A stretch of 64,000 nt of DNA from Pempheris klunzingeri (GCF_042242105.1 NC_092031.1:21900662-21964661), one strand, 5' to 3'. Counted from the first letter of the stretch, positions 37,100 to 50,022 are shown. The notes: generated by a model not told the origin, from the sequence alone. Translations and numbers: made by a program.

Positions 37100-39741
37100 A
37101 TGTGAAATATATATCACGTATTATATTCCTTGAAGTGTTGGTAACTGCTCAAAGGGTATAGCAACTATTTTCACCAGGGATCCTACATAAACCGTGACAC
37201 TTATTTTACGTGATATTTTTCAGTTTTTTGTGAGGTCTTTCTGCACGCTTTGTCACTTTTTGAAGTGGGCTGGACACAAATCAGAATCTGATGCCACTTT
37301 TGGGGTTGAGCATGAAAGTTCAGCGTCGTAGCCGACTTGCTCCTGAAGCACGGCTTCAGTGTGTGAATGTGGGTGAAACAATTGTCTCCTCCAACTTCGA
37401 TTCCTCCTGACCTGATCAAACCATTGGTCCTTTTCACATGCAAAGCAGTGTGAACACTGAGGAAGGAAAGCCAATGTCAACAAATTACAGGGGCTACATA
37501 GATGTTTCTTTTTGAGTCTTAGGTTTAAATGATCACTGAGGACGTTTCCTGGTCATTTTAACTGCACTTGCTAATTTTTTTTTTTTTTTTAGGTGTTTTA
37601 CTGAAAAGGTGCAATATTAAGAATTGACCACAAGGTGTCGTACCATCATTGCCACATTGCGTGCTCCTCAGCTTGACGTCACACTTAAAAAGCACCAGGG
37701 TTGGGGTCCAGACTGCACAAAACCATTTATCTATACAGTCTTAACCCCCAATCCTGGAGGGCACCCGTGAGTTTACACCACACATTACCAAAACATGATC
37801 CAACCACATCCCCACAGTGGGTTTTAAGCATATCTTCGCTTTAGAGTGCTCAGATCTTATTGATCTATCATAAGGATGTTTTTTTTTATTTTTTATTTTT
37901 AACCTTCAACTGTGTCATATTTGAATATGACAGAGTTCATTAGGATATCAAGCCGACCTTTGAGAGCGGCGCTACCAGAACTTACCACAGGATGTCTTAC
38001 GACCCCTGCTGCATTAGTGCAAGAGCTCCTCTGTCTGGGGTCTAAAGTTGCACAATGATAATGCATGTCTACTCGTGGATTGGATTTACAGAAAAATAAA
38101 GAAAAACATCCCTCAGTCACTTGGTCTCTAGGTGTTTGCACGAACAACCCTTGTGTAAAATGTTGTTGCGAATGGTACGAGCTTATCGGCAAGATATTTG
38201 TCAGCGTTTCTTTGAAAGAGCTTTTTAACAGGAATTAAGGAGATAAACAGACGCAAGTTGTATATCAGAGGCTTGTGGTATGCAGAGGGAGTGTGGGTAA
38301 TGCCTGGCGCATCGTATGGGAGGTGGAACGCTGTCATGAAGCAGAACGAATGATGGATGCGAGGAGTGTGCAGACACGGCGTTCTAATTCTTAGATGGTG
38401 GAGGGCAAGTCTCTGTTTGTGGGTCACTGTGCACTCCGCTGCCCGATTGAATAATGGAGCGCGGATAAAGTGAGTATCTCTATAATAAAGTCGATATCTG
38501 CTACACTGCAGCTATTTTCCCCGTTTTAAAAAGAAGGAATGAGTCATGAAGTTATTGAATAGCCACCGGCTATTGTGCCACATCCGCATTCTCGGTTCTC
38601 AGTTCAGGCCACTGAAGGTCATCCTCAGCTGGATACACAAGAGAAAGTGCAATTCTTTTGCAATCTGGTTCCTTCAGATGCTTCCTGGTTTGTGTCTTCT
38701 GTGGTTAGTGTTTGATCCGGGTTAAAGAGTAACCTGTAAGCAGGCCAAACAGAGTTACTGTTTAAGCGCGGCCTGGTCCTGCAAAGAGACGTCATCTAGG
38801 GTTAAAGCTTTTGAGTTTTTGAGACGGCTTTTCATACAATAGTTTTGTGTTCGTGTCTGGAGATGTGTGCAGAAACTCTTAAGTGCTCCTGTTTTGTTTT
38901 TCTTAACATGGAACAGATGGAACACCATAACATTTGATACAGATGTGCGCGTTGCTCAGAGAATGAATCCTAATGATTCCTTGACTTGTCTTTTGGCACC
39001 AACAGCAGCTGGCAACAAAGTTTTCATCTATCCAGTGAAATATCTTAATTTTGATTAAAAGTTTCAAACCTTTGTTCATGGTTCCAAGGTGGCATATCCT
39101 AAAGACTAACATGGCTTTAATTGCCATGAAATTTGGTCCACATGTTCATGTTCTCCACAGGATGAACTGCTATAACTTCGCTAATACTCTGACCTTTTAT
39201 CAAGTGTCATCATCAGGTAAAAAAAAGTTGTTACAAAGGTCAATCAGATTTTGAATGAGGTTTTCTTATTTCTGCAGCAGAACTTGAAAAATCCAGGTCA
39301 TTTATTTTTGCTTACGTTCTAGTGAATGTTTACACGGAGTGTCTGTGGGCACCTTTGGAAACACTGAACATGTAGAGATGTAACTGGTATAAAATCGGTC
39401 AATGTTTAATGTGTATGTTATTCAATGTTCGGTTCAAATGTTCAGTACAAAAATATCCTGATCAATATCTAAGGAAATATATTTGTCACACCTTTCAATC
39501 TATTCTCCCATTACACCATTAAACCTGCCAGTAATTCCCTGGACAATGGAGAGAGGAGTCATACTCAGTATCATTTGAATACCTCCAAGCAGAATCACCG
39601 AAACCTATCAACATCTTTGCCCTCACAGCACAAGCATTCTCTTCCCAGAAGTCTGTCCTTGTCTCTGATGACGTCACTCTCTTGGCTCTAAACAGCAGCA
39701 GCCCTCCTCCTCACGCTGTGGACTGGCAGCAAACCCTGCTA
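37100..39741. other. No gene recognised
   Basis: Spacer between the mrpl27 3' end and the convergent membrane-protein gene. Contains a T homopolymer near 37575-37591. No coding exons were supported. Confidence 0.5.
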
Positions 39742-42002
39742 TCAGATGGACGGAACCCGGGAGCTCTGTGTCGGGCAGCAGGAGGAACACGGCCCCTGCG
39801 GCGCTGCGGACGGCTGAGCGGGGTTTCGTGTGTTTTCGCTGAGGCGTGGGGAGTCATTCTGGGTGTGGATTGACAGGCGGACATCCAGAGAGTGCAAGTC
39901 CACGGACCAAGTGTCGACGGGCTGGCGAAAGGTTTCCTCGTATGTTGGTGGAGGCTAGAATGGAATGGGACAAAGGAAATATTATGATGTGACACAGTCT
40001 TAGAAAACACACTGACATTTTGTGTCTTATTTGTTTCCGCAGGTAAAACTACTTATGGGCCAAGTTAACAGTCAAGTTACTCCCCAGGGTCTCGACGTCC
40101 ACCAATCTTTCCTGCACAGAGATCTACAACCTGTGCTCACCAACCAGGTCTGGAAACCTTTGCCATAGTTTGTCATGTTGCACAGAACACTAAATCCAAA
40201 CTTATCCCACAGACGTGACAGTGGTATCGATCTTCTCACCTCGCTCTCGGAAAGAAAGCAATCAGGAGCATTCCCCAAAATGTTGAGCCACGCTTTAAAT
40301 CTTTTTAAGCCGCGATTAAAGTCCTCCACCTTTTGCTGATTGAGACTGCAGGGGGGGGACCAAACAGAATCTGCTCACCTCGTCGGGGCAGCCACTGAGG
40401 CCAAAGCGCTGTGAGATCATACTGTGGATCTGTCTCTGCCGGTCCTTCTTACGAACGCTCTCGTAGGACGGCAGCCTCGGCGGTGCTCCATTCAGGTGGT
40501 AGTCATTTGGCTTCCCTATTACGAACAGCCTTCCAGGAAGCTAGATTACACACACACACACACAGATCTGCTGAGAAACCTCTGCAGCTGCACAAGGTAC
40601 ATTCCAAATATGTGCACCAATCAGTTCACATAAGCTTTTTACTTGTGGTCCATCAGGCCCCTGGTTCATGGCAGCGCTGTTCTCATTATGGGCGATGCCA
40701 ATGAAAGAGTGTCTGCTGTGGTAATGTGGACGGTCATCCTGGGAAGAGACATCATCAGGAGTTAGTTCTAATTTACAAAGCTAATAGTTGTTGTCTGTTA
40801 AGTTAATAGTCCGTTAAATTACTCGAATTGGTATCATTGCTGATTCTTTTGATTAGAACGGCAGGCTGCTCCAGTGGACGACGCACTTGGATGTGAATGA
40901 TGCCTAGTATGTCATTTTGAAAATCTGACCCCCCAGTAGCCCTGAAAACATCCAGTGGGTTTGGATGACATCACCTACGGCAGGTTGTACGTTATTGGCA
41001 GGAGCTGTTTGTCCACCATAGTAGTGTGGTTGGTACATACACAGTACCATTGATGGGGGGGCTATACCTTGGGACCCACTGACTATTCTTATCGATGATA
41101 ATGTTGTATGCCGCTTGTACAGAATCTCGTATGAAGCGGTCGTAGCTGATGCGACTGAAGCCCGACGTCTGTCTGTGGTTCTTGGAGTGAAAAAGTTGCT
41201 CTTACTGTGTACTGTTCTGTCCCGTAGGGTCTGAATCTGCAGCAGAGAGGATCTTTTCTGTAGAAGACCACCACCAGCATCAAGATCACCAAACAAAACG
41301 CTACACAAGACACTGAGGCGGAGCAGAGAGAGAGAGAGACGGCACACTGTTAACACCCCGGGAGGTTTCACAGCAGGTTAGGACGGGCAATGTTGCCTTT
41401 TTAAGGATCATGTTTAAGGAGCATGTTTTGGCACACTGTGATCACTCAAGGAGATTCATGTGGAGAACTATTGTGTTACTGTTTAGCAGTCAGATTTAAA
41501 CAAAATCATCAACACAATAATCTGTGAAAATCAGAGAGGTTAAGGGATTAAAGGTCAAGGAACTCTATAACCTCAACTTGCATATTAAAATGATATCACT
41601 AGAATGATTTTGGTTGGCTGCATTGACAAATGAGTGAACTCCTACGCTGAGATGACTTTAAAACGTCGCTGCATGCAGTGCACTATTTGCCGTGATGAGC
41701 TGAATATTACACCTCATGTCAACCATCATTAAACTCAACATTCAGTCAGCTGACACAACATGATTTGCTTGACTGCTTCATGCTTTATCATGCCGTACAT
41801 GCAGAAATCACATCCTCCCCCACATTATTACTGATGCAGTGCTAAATAAAAATGAGTGGTACAACTTCTCATGGTGGTAAACAGTCACTAATAAAGTACT
41901 GTTGTCAAATAAGTTGGTCCAGTTTAACATAATGTTTGTGGCTGAACTCACCTGAAGCCACGATGACAGTCAGCAGCTCAGGAGCCATTGCAGGAGCCTC
42001 TC
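39742..42002 (-). CDS. Single-pass membrane protein with a PPxY motif, unidentified; 5' incomplete
   Basis: Supported segments are 42002-41952, 41312-41068, 40738-40643 (32 codons), 40540-40379 (54 codons) and 39954-39742 (71 codons to TGA). The first two encode MAPELLTVIVAS then VSCVAFCLVILMLVVVFY, a transmembrane helix followed by RKDPLCCRFR. The last three join in phase 0 with good GT-AG sites. They encode a cytoplasmic tail with LNGAPPRLPSYESVRKKDR, QIHSMISQRFGLSG and PPPTYEETFRQP. PPTY is a classical ligand for WW domains of NEDD4-type ubiquitin ligases, so turnover or sorting by such ligases is a reasonable inference. The segment 41312-41068 reads the transmembrane part in one frame and FSRISYDRFIRDSVQAAYN in the next, so it contains a frame break or a structure I misread. 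Upstream exons (signal peptide or ectodomain) were not found. I do not know its family name. Confidence 0.6.
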
Positions 42003-42919
42003 CTGGAGTCAGAGGAGAAGAAGAAAAAATAAAATCCTAATCTCCAATCAGTTCCCCCCTCCAGCGCTCTCTGCACACATCATCCACTGCTCTCCAAAAA
42101 AAATATCACCCTTTTGCACTGACGCTGGCTTTTCAGCAACTCCTAACCACAGCACAGACAGAAGGCTGCATCCTCAGGATCAACCAGCGGCTAAACATTA
42201 ACAGCATGTCAGGAGAGTGGTGGCAGCAGACAGGTTTCACCACAAACAGTCTTTTCCTCATTCTGGGATAATAAAAAAAGGAAGCTGACTCTTGTGCAAA
42301 CTCTAGTGGAAGTTTACAGAGACACACGCAAAACTGACCTGTCAGGCTTTTAAAAAAATAATACAGTACATCAGATCACTAAACTCATGCAAGGTGCAAT
42401 AAAATACGATGGCTGGGGTTTGTATGTTTTGGGTCAGCTGTTTTCTGCTCCTAATTCGGCTGGTTTGTACCCGTTTAAAGGATCCCACTGTCAAAAATGA
42501 ATAAAGAAATAACTTAAAAAAGTGTTAAATACGTCTGGATATATTTTCAGATGTGTGCAGCCGCATGAGCGAGCAGATCTGAGACTAAAAGAAAAAGTAA
42601 AAGTCAACAAATTTCTTTCATATTTAAGTAAATGATGTACTATCATTATCATTATTAGGCTATTATTGGTGCATACTCATGTATAACAAGACTTTTAACA
42701 GGGTGAGGTGGAGCTCATGAACTGTACACTGCTGGACATCCATCCAGTCATTACCCAAAGCTCAGGACTATAGGGGGGGCCGCTGTTGTGTACAGACAAC
42801 AGTAAATACAGAGAAAATGATTCATGATTGAAAATGAATTTTATTCATTTAATGCATTTAATAATATTATTGCAGAATTATTGCTGTGATTTAGTCCTGA
42901 AAGCAGCTTATCACCGTTT

Positions 42920-44114
42920 TCCAGAAACAAAGCTAGAGTCACTCCCTTCTTCCACTTCCCTCTGCTGCAGTTCTTCCTGCACATCGTCCATGTTAACTAT
43001 CCCATTGGTCTTCAGTACGACCAGGGGTGTGTCATCAGTTTTTGCACACAGACTCCTGGAGAAGCCCCCCCCCCTTCTCCAGAGGAAGCTGTTGTCCCAC
43101 CCTCTGTGGCAGAGACGTAGCGCAGAAGCCTCCCTCTTCCAGTCGTCCATCTTCCAGCTCCTCTGAGGAGGCTGAGCTCACTGTGACCCCTGGTTAAAAG
43201 TACCAGTCTGCAAGTGGTGGTTCATATTCTGGACCAGGGAGACCTTCAGTGTCTCCAGCTCATCAAGTCAACAGCAACACTAGTATCTAGTTTGGCCAAA
43301 GATGTGTCTTCTGCCACATCACTTGGGATGGTGTTCTTCTCCTCCCTCTCCGTGAGTCCCTCCTCCAGCTTCTCCGAGGAAGCAGCCACCCACTTCCCCA
43401 GAAGTCAATCTTCCAGCCCAATCAAGGTGCCGGGCTGAAGGTGTTTGGAGCAGTCTGCATTTCACGGTCCAGTTAATCAGGACGGCAGAGATGACGCCTG
43501 CTCTGGCAGAGAAATAACTCTCCTCGTTGTCCATATGCTGGAAGGACTTGGAGTGCTTGTCAGACCTCCTGTAAATTGACTCTGCTGCGGTGCAGACACC
43601 AAGCAGAATAGTTTGAGAAATTGATCCAAACTTAGAGAGGCAGGGAGCTGCAGAGTTGGACAGTAGTTTGCCAATCTCAGAACTGGCAGCTTCACACGTC
43701 TGTCCTCCCACCCTGGTTCCCCCAGGAGCTCCGGAGCAGAGCCCACCACCTCTGGGCCCAGAGGCGCAGCACTCTCTTGCTGGTTTTGCATCCCCTGCAG
43801 AGTGGAGTGGGCAGCTGGTGATGTGAACGCCAGAAAAGATTTGGAGCAGCTTTGCTGTGCAGAGATAGAAGGAAGGTTTGCACATCCTCCATCTGCTGCT
43901 GGACCTCCGACTGAGGCCTGAACACCTGAAGGCTCTTCGGCGAGGCCTTCTGCTGAGAGAACTGCTTTTTTTCTTTGTCCACTTGCTCCAGCAGCTTGTG
44001 TTCCACCTGACTGTGTCTGAACAATAAGAAAATATCCCTGACAGAAGACTAGTTTCACGTGAACGTTGAACATTTAAATCTAAAGGCTGAAGATCCTCTA
44101 TATCATTATATATG

Positions 44115-44181
<67 letters not shown>

Positions 44182-44544
44182 GTACCAGTCATGAAAAAAA
44201 GATTATGTCATTATCTAAACTCTGCAATATTTAAATATTTACACATTTATATAAAACAGCTCTTATGTAATATCCCTGCAATATGTTTTCCATCTGAGAT
44301 CAATCAATAATCAGTTTGACTCTCTCCTCCACTGAGCTTCTTGTCAGCAGCCAGGTCTTCATGTCTCGATCCCAGTGCTTCACGAGCATCATTTTCTGCG
44401 CCACAGACTGAGTACAGTATTGTTTGAACCAGCGCACAGAGACAATATATTGTACAATATAACACTGATGTAAACAGGGCACCTTTACATTTGCAGGAAC
44501 TTACTCCTTGGTGACGAAAGAGGATGCTCTCATTTTTTTGGGAT
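42920..44544 (-). pseudogene. Disrupted protein-coding locus with several frameshifts, identity unknown
   Basis: A short exon (44544-44505, KKMRASSFVTKE) joins in phase to one starting at 44016, giving HSQVEHKLLEQVDKEKKQFS and a helical stretch up to about 43850. Coding-like sequence then continues but changes frame repeatedly: LQGMQNQQESAAPLGPEVV; SKFGSISQTILLGVCTAAES with FQHMDNEESYFSARAGVISA; KNTIPSDVAEDTSLAKLDTS; ELETLKVSLVQNMNHHLQ; SSASSEELEDGRLEEGGF; and finally DDTPLVVLKTNGIVNMDDVQ through GSDSSFVSGKR-stop near 42930. Each piece has coding-like composition, yet no single frame spans them. One break falls at a run of 10 C (43065-43074). Neighbouring genes are intact, so decay fits better than general sequence error, but unrecognised short introns could explain part of it. 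No homologue recognised. Confidence 0.45.
44115..44179. repeat. (TA)n microsatellite
   Basis: About 32 almost uninterrupted units, inside what would be an intron of the disrupted locus. Confidence 0.95.
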
Positions 44545-45267
44545 CTTCAAATGAGAGAAAAACAGTTTTGAGTGTAGCTTTCATCAAGTACCTCGTATTT
44601 TGTAAAAAAAAAAAAAAAAAAGTCCACACCTTTAATACCACAAACTACAAGAAACAAGATTAGGCTGGGAATTTTCTTCAAACATGCGATCATTTTAGAA
44701 ACTGCGGATAAACTACACAAAAGTATATAAAGCATTAAGCACTTCCATCAACTACATGTCATAGCATTAATATCAAGGGTCCAATAATATCCCAGTAAGG
44801 CCATGACAGGTGTCATTCTGCTTAACTTAATAATAATCATTAGTTAGCTGGCAGCCCTTACAAATGAGCTGTTAACTAGCTGTAGGCTTAAAACTGTCCA
44901 ACTAGTTAGGTGGCACTAACTAACTAACTAGTTAGTGAGGTTAGCAGTCTAACTAGTGTTGGTCCAAGCCTACTCAGTGCCAGTTCCTAACACGGATGCT
45001 GTAGCCATGGGAACACAAACCTCATTCAGTACCACAGTGTACTGAAAAGACACGTGTCCCTCCTCACCCCCTCAATCATCCTCACCCCCTGCCTTACAAA
45101 CTTCAGACCGTCCTCTCCCCTCCACGGTCCCATCATCCCCCCCTCCCCCCCTCCTCTATGCTGTCTTCCATGTGGGTGAACGATCACGACATGCCTTTTA
45201 AATGTTAAGAGATGTAGGCAGACTGTGATTCACTCCAGAGGAGGAGCTTGTGGAGGAGAAGGCTGCG
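44545..45267. other. Intergenic, no gene recognised
   Basis: Holds a poly(A) run at about 44604-44620, tandem ctaactagtta-type motifs near 44,900-44,960, and a CT-rich stretch (45,055-45,165) upstream of rab37. Confidence 0.5.
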
Positions 45268-45309
45268 TGGGGGAGGGAGGGAGGAGAGGGGAGAGGAGGA
45301 GGGGGGGGT
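45268..45309 (+). promoter_or_regulatory. G-rich purine tract with G-quadruplex potential upstream of rab37
   Basis: Repeated runs of three or more G separated by one to six bases (gggggagggagggagg and onward, ending in a run of eight G) lie 66-107 nt before the rab37 start codon, probably in the 5' UTR or core promoter. It meets the usual pattern for an intramolecular quadruplex. Confidence 0.5.
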
Positions 45310-45374
45310 GTTGTCAGCCTTTATTCTCCTCACCAGGGCTCTCCGCGGTAAAAGCGCGCAGGGAGGACGACAGG

Positions 45375-47478
45375 ATGGAGCGGATGGAGTCGATGGAGCC
45401 GATCTCGGCGCACTACACGACGGCTTACCCGGAGATCGTTCCCGATAGCGGCTACGAATCCAGAGAGACCACCGACGGCCAAGCAAAGACCCCCCCAGCT
45501 CCGACATACGATGAGGAGTTAGTGCACAAGGTAGGAGAGATCATAAAATCATACAACAGGCGCGCGTTTTAAACTTTACAGCAATGGTTTCTGTTCAAAT
45601 CAACAAGCCAGTTACTTTGCATGTGTTCTTTCTGCCTCATCTCATTTACTGGCGTTTCTGAAGGCTTCCTAAACCCTTTAGTACCCCGATCCTCCAGCAT
45701 CCCTGATGGACAGGGTGTGCGCTCTCCATGGTGCTGATTTTCTCTTGGATGCCATTTCAGTTGGTCTGTTTCCAGGCTCGTGGTGTGTCCTATCAGCTCA
45801 TACTTCCTCCTGCAGTCAACAGACAGCTTCGTTTCTCTGCTGAAACGAGCCATCAGACAGGATGGAGAGCTGTCTGTCTTAAAGGGGGGACAGATGCTGT
45901 AAGGTCACCGTGTAAGGGTCCTCAACATTTAGGGATTTTTCCTCTCCCTGATCCTAACGAATGAATTTCTCTCAAAGTCACCAATGAACCCTCCCAGGTG
46001 GCGATAATTACAATTATCATTTTATTTGAGTATCACTTCACCAACAGGGCTCTCCAGTGCGATCGCAGCTCGAGCATAACTGCAGGTAAAACAGCGTTAC
46101 AGAATCCAGGTGTGAAAATATTAAAGTGAGAATATTCTTCTTCAAAACTTGCTCAGATCTTGGAGATACTCCCTGAGTTGAAAGCATAGCAGGACTATTT
46201 GTGTGTGTGTGTATGTTCAAAGTTTAGTTCTGTGTCAAAAATAACACCTCAGTTCTTGGGCATACCTTTAATATTTGGGATAAGGAGGGTGAGCATTGGC
46301 TGGATTTGCTTACCGAGGTGCTCAGGGACCCTCACAACCCATTCAACCACCACTTCAGGACACTCCTGCACAGAGCACATGTTGCTCTAGAGAAAGACAG
46401 GGCGAGGACGGTGAACCCGTACATACAATGACGGACTCTCATATATGACCACTGACTTTGGTCACCCTGCGACACCAGTTCCATTTGGACTGTGGCCTTT
46501 GAGCCTAGATTATTTTGTCACACGTATTCTATTGTTTAATTCATACGAACGATTATGGACGTTTGCAGCGGTGGAGGAGGCGCTGAGATCAGTGAGAGGA
46601 AGGAATACCACAGGGACGGCTCCTCTGCTATGACTGCTTACAGAGAGTATGGTGTCAGTGGTAGTCAGCACGCAGTAACAGCGGTCAGTCCTGTGTTCTG
46701 TGAGATAAAATTGCTGTTTTTGTCAATGGAGTCTGGTGGCTTTGATATAATGGCTGTTTTCTGGTTAAACAAAAGGGACCTCACAGGTTTTTCTCCAGAG
46801 GCATCTTTTCCATAATGTTGTCAGACACTAGAAAAAGCCATATGAGCCTATAACTGAAGCGATCTAATGGACCAATTCCATTTTTTTTTCCTTCTAATGA
46901 TTTTGTATACAAAATATGTAGAAATAGGGCCAAGGTTTAAAATATCATATCCAGACAACTTAATGTCATGCAGTTAAGGCTTACCCTATGTAGACCAACA
47001 GGTCTGCAAGCGCAGATCCACTGAGTTCCTTACAGCTCGGGAGGGCTGGCCCTGTGACCCCGCTGTAGATGGAGCACAGAGAAAAGCGAAGCTCCCTTTG
47101 GGCTTGTGAAATGTCACATTATGTTATGAAGCTGCACTGGAAGAACAGCTTCCAGTTGGGTGTGAGAGAGCTTGTGTGCTTTAGCAATAGTGTGGCCTTC
47201 GGTGTGCAATGCCCTGCTTTCTGAATTTCAAAATCGGTCACTGTGAGAAATGAGTCAACGCGGACACAATCTGATATAATGTCTTGCTTCTTGCACTTTA
47301 AGTAATTTTTTGAAGAAGGATTTTGTTCCTCAAGACTGCTGCTAAGTGACTCTAAGTCATTAGTTTGAGTTTAGTGAGAACTGAGTTTTCCCGCAGGCTA
47401 ATGGTCTAATGAGACATGAACTGAGTTAGCCTAATGTAGCCATTATGCACTTTGACCAGCTGCCCTTAATTGCCATGG

Positions 47479-47532
<54 letters not shown>

Positions 47533-49403
47533 CTTGTATTGTGAGGGGAGCAGGTGCTTTGCAGAGGGGCATATCACAGCCAAACAGTTTATTCAGGCGA
47601 ACAGCACGAATGAAGTCGATCTGCCTGTTTTGCCCTTTCTCTCTCCTGTTAGTCTTCTGTCTCAGCGTCTTCTGCGTTGTCTCTTCTCTCTGGGAGAAGT
47701 TTTTCTTGAACTCCATCTCACCTGTTTTCTCCCCGAGGGATCACGATTATGCAACGCAAAGGGGTTTCTTTGAGTGTAGTGGCTAGACATGGAGCTGGAA
47801 TGCCGTAGTGACACTATGCTCCATCAAACATGTCTGTTAAACGGAATAAAACACCGATCTTGTGATATGCAATTCAATAAACTCTAGGATTTGGTTATTA
47901 TATCTTTTACTGGTCGAAATTGGTTGAAATTGCATCTGTATCGGCAGTTCTCTGCGTTAGCGCCACTGTAGAGCCATCGCATCGACTTTTAATATCGAGA
48001 GCTACAGTAATCTGCTGTTGCTCTGTGCTTTCAAATCCCAGCCAGGAGTCTAAATTAGTGGCAATATGAAAAGTGTCAAGCTAAATTTCATTCTGTCTGT
48101 GTATCACAGACGTAACACACTCCGGGAAGACGTGACATTTCCCGGTGCTCAGGCAGCCGAGATAAGCAGAGCCTCACCACTTCTAGGTCTCTGCATCCCC
48201 TAAAACTCTTTCTCCATCTTCCCATACAGTATACTTCTACATATATCCATATATATATATGTATATATACAGTATATATATTACTATGATGGCCTTCAAG
48301 AAAGCTCTTTCAGAAGCGTCTTGCCTGGAAAGAACAGCGAGGCCCGAACAGGAAGAAAAGTGGTTCACTGGCACTTAACAATTAGTTTATGAGCCCTGGA
48401 GGTGAATGAAATCTATTTCTATCTCCCTGCACACATCATATATGCTCAATATAATGTCCATCCACAGCATCCATGTCTGACTGTCAAACATCTGTGGTGC
48501 TTTCATCTAATTGCCTCCAGTCTCCAGTGGGGTTATATGAGACAAGCTCACTTCCCAGGACTGTTACCACGGAAACAGCGCCATACCCCCTCACCACAAA
48601 CACACATACATCCTCATCATACGTCATCATCACGTGTGCATGTGTAATTCTACGGCTACGGTTGTTTGACACACGCACACGCAGGCATGATGTTACGGTA
48701 AACAGGAAGCAGATGCCATCAAGTCACAGGATGATCTGGTTAAATAATAATATTTGTAGTGTAGTTGGTTTGGCTCTGGATGTTAAAACCCCTCCGTGTG
48801 TCTATTGTGTCTCTAATCATGACCTCAGTGTGTAAAATATCCTATGAGTGTTGGCTAAAGCGTTGCGCTGCGTTAAGAGCGACGCTCTTTGAGTCTTCTG
48901 TGTTCAAAAACCAAAACAAAAGCACAAAATGTGAGGACTTGATTGATCGTGTTCATCTGCTCTAACAGCAGGCTGCAAATCTCAGCACGTCCATCTAATA
49001 TACCAGTTGACAGTGGAGTACCCGCTGAGACCTCAGACTGTACGTGAGAAGTGGACGTTGTCACCGTGATGAGCGTGTAACTGAGTGTTTTAGTTGAAAG
49101 AATTCTCAACACAAGGTCCAGCCCACTTTCCATTTCTGAACCAGCAGGCCAGTCTTCCAGTGGCCCAACCTGCCATAATTACAATCCTTCATTAAAACGA
49201 ATCCACATTGTTGGTTGCCAGGCGTTGGTTATGTAGAAAATGAAAAACCATTGGTATTAGTCACAAAAACAAGATACCACTGAACAGATTTGGGGCTTTT
49301 TGCAGAATTATTCAATATTGACGTCAGCAGACATTCACAGTCCGCTACAGAACAGAGCAGCTCGGCTGTGCCTCATTTACTGTATCTGTCACAGTTGGAG
49401 AGC

Positions 49404-49437
<34 letters not shown>

Positions 49438-49461
49438 TGTGTGTGTGTCTGTGTGTGTGTC

Positions 49462-49522
<61 letters not shown>

Positions 49523-49978
49523 AGATGGCGTGTGACTTTTCTTCTTCTTGTTGAAGATAAAGCACTGACTGATGGCCCCCGATGACTAACTTGGATGCCT
49601 CTGAATGCTGCCTTTCATTCATCTCATAGTCCTGAAGGTTATCTTCTCCGGCTCATGAGTCACACTGTGACAGCAGTTCACCGCCGAGCTCTTATGAAAG
49701 ATAATAATATTTGTTCTCCTTGGAAGCAGAAATGTCCACCGTGACGCAGATGCTGACTCACAAGTCAGAATTATAAAATGATTTTCAGTGTTCAGCCCGC
49801 AAAAGGGATTTTCAAGGCTGACTGTGATACCGATATAGATTTTATTAAGCCTGACTGTTTTCCCGCAGACAATCCTGGTTGGGGACAGCGGAGTGGGAAA
49901 GACATCTCTGTTGGTGCAGTTCGATCAGGGGAAGTTCATCCCCGGCTCGTTCTCTGCGACAGTGGGCATAGGATTCAC

Positions 49979-50022
<44 letters not shown>

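Noticed and set aside
49290-49622. Cys-Val or Thr-His repeat proteins
   Set aside because: They are translations of a (GT)n/(CA)n microsatellite.
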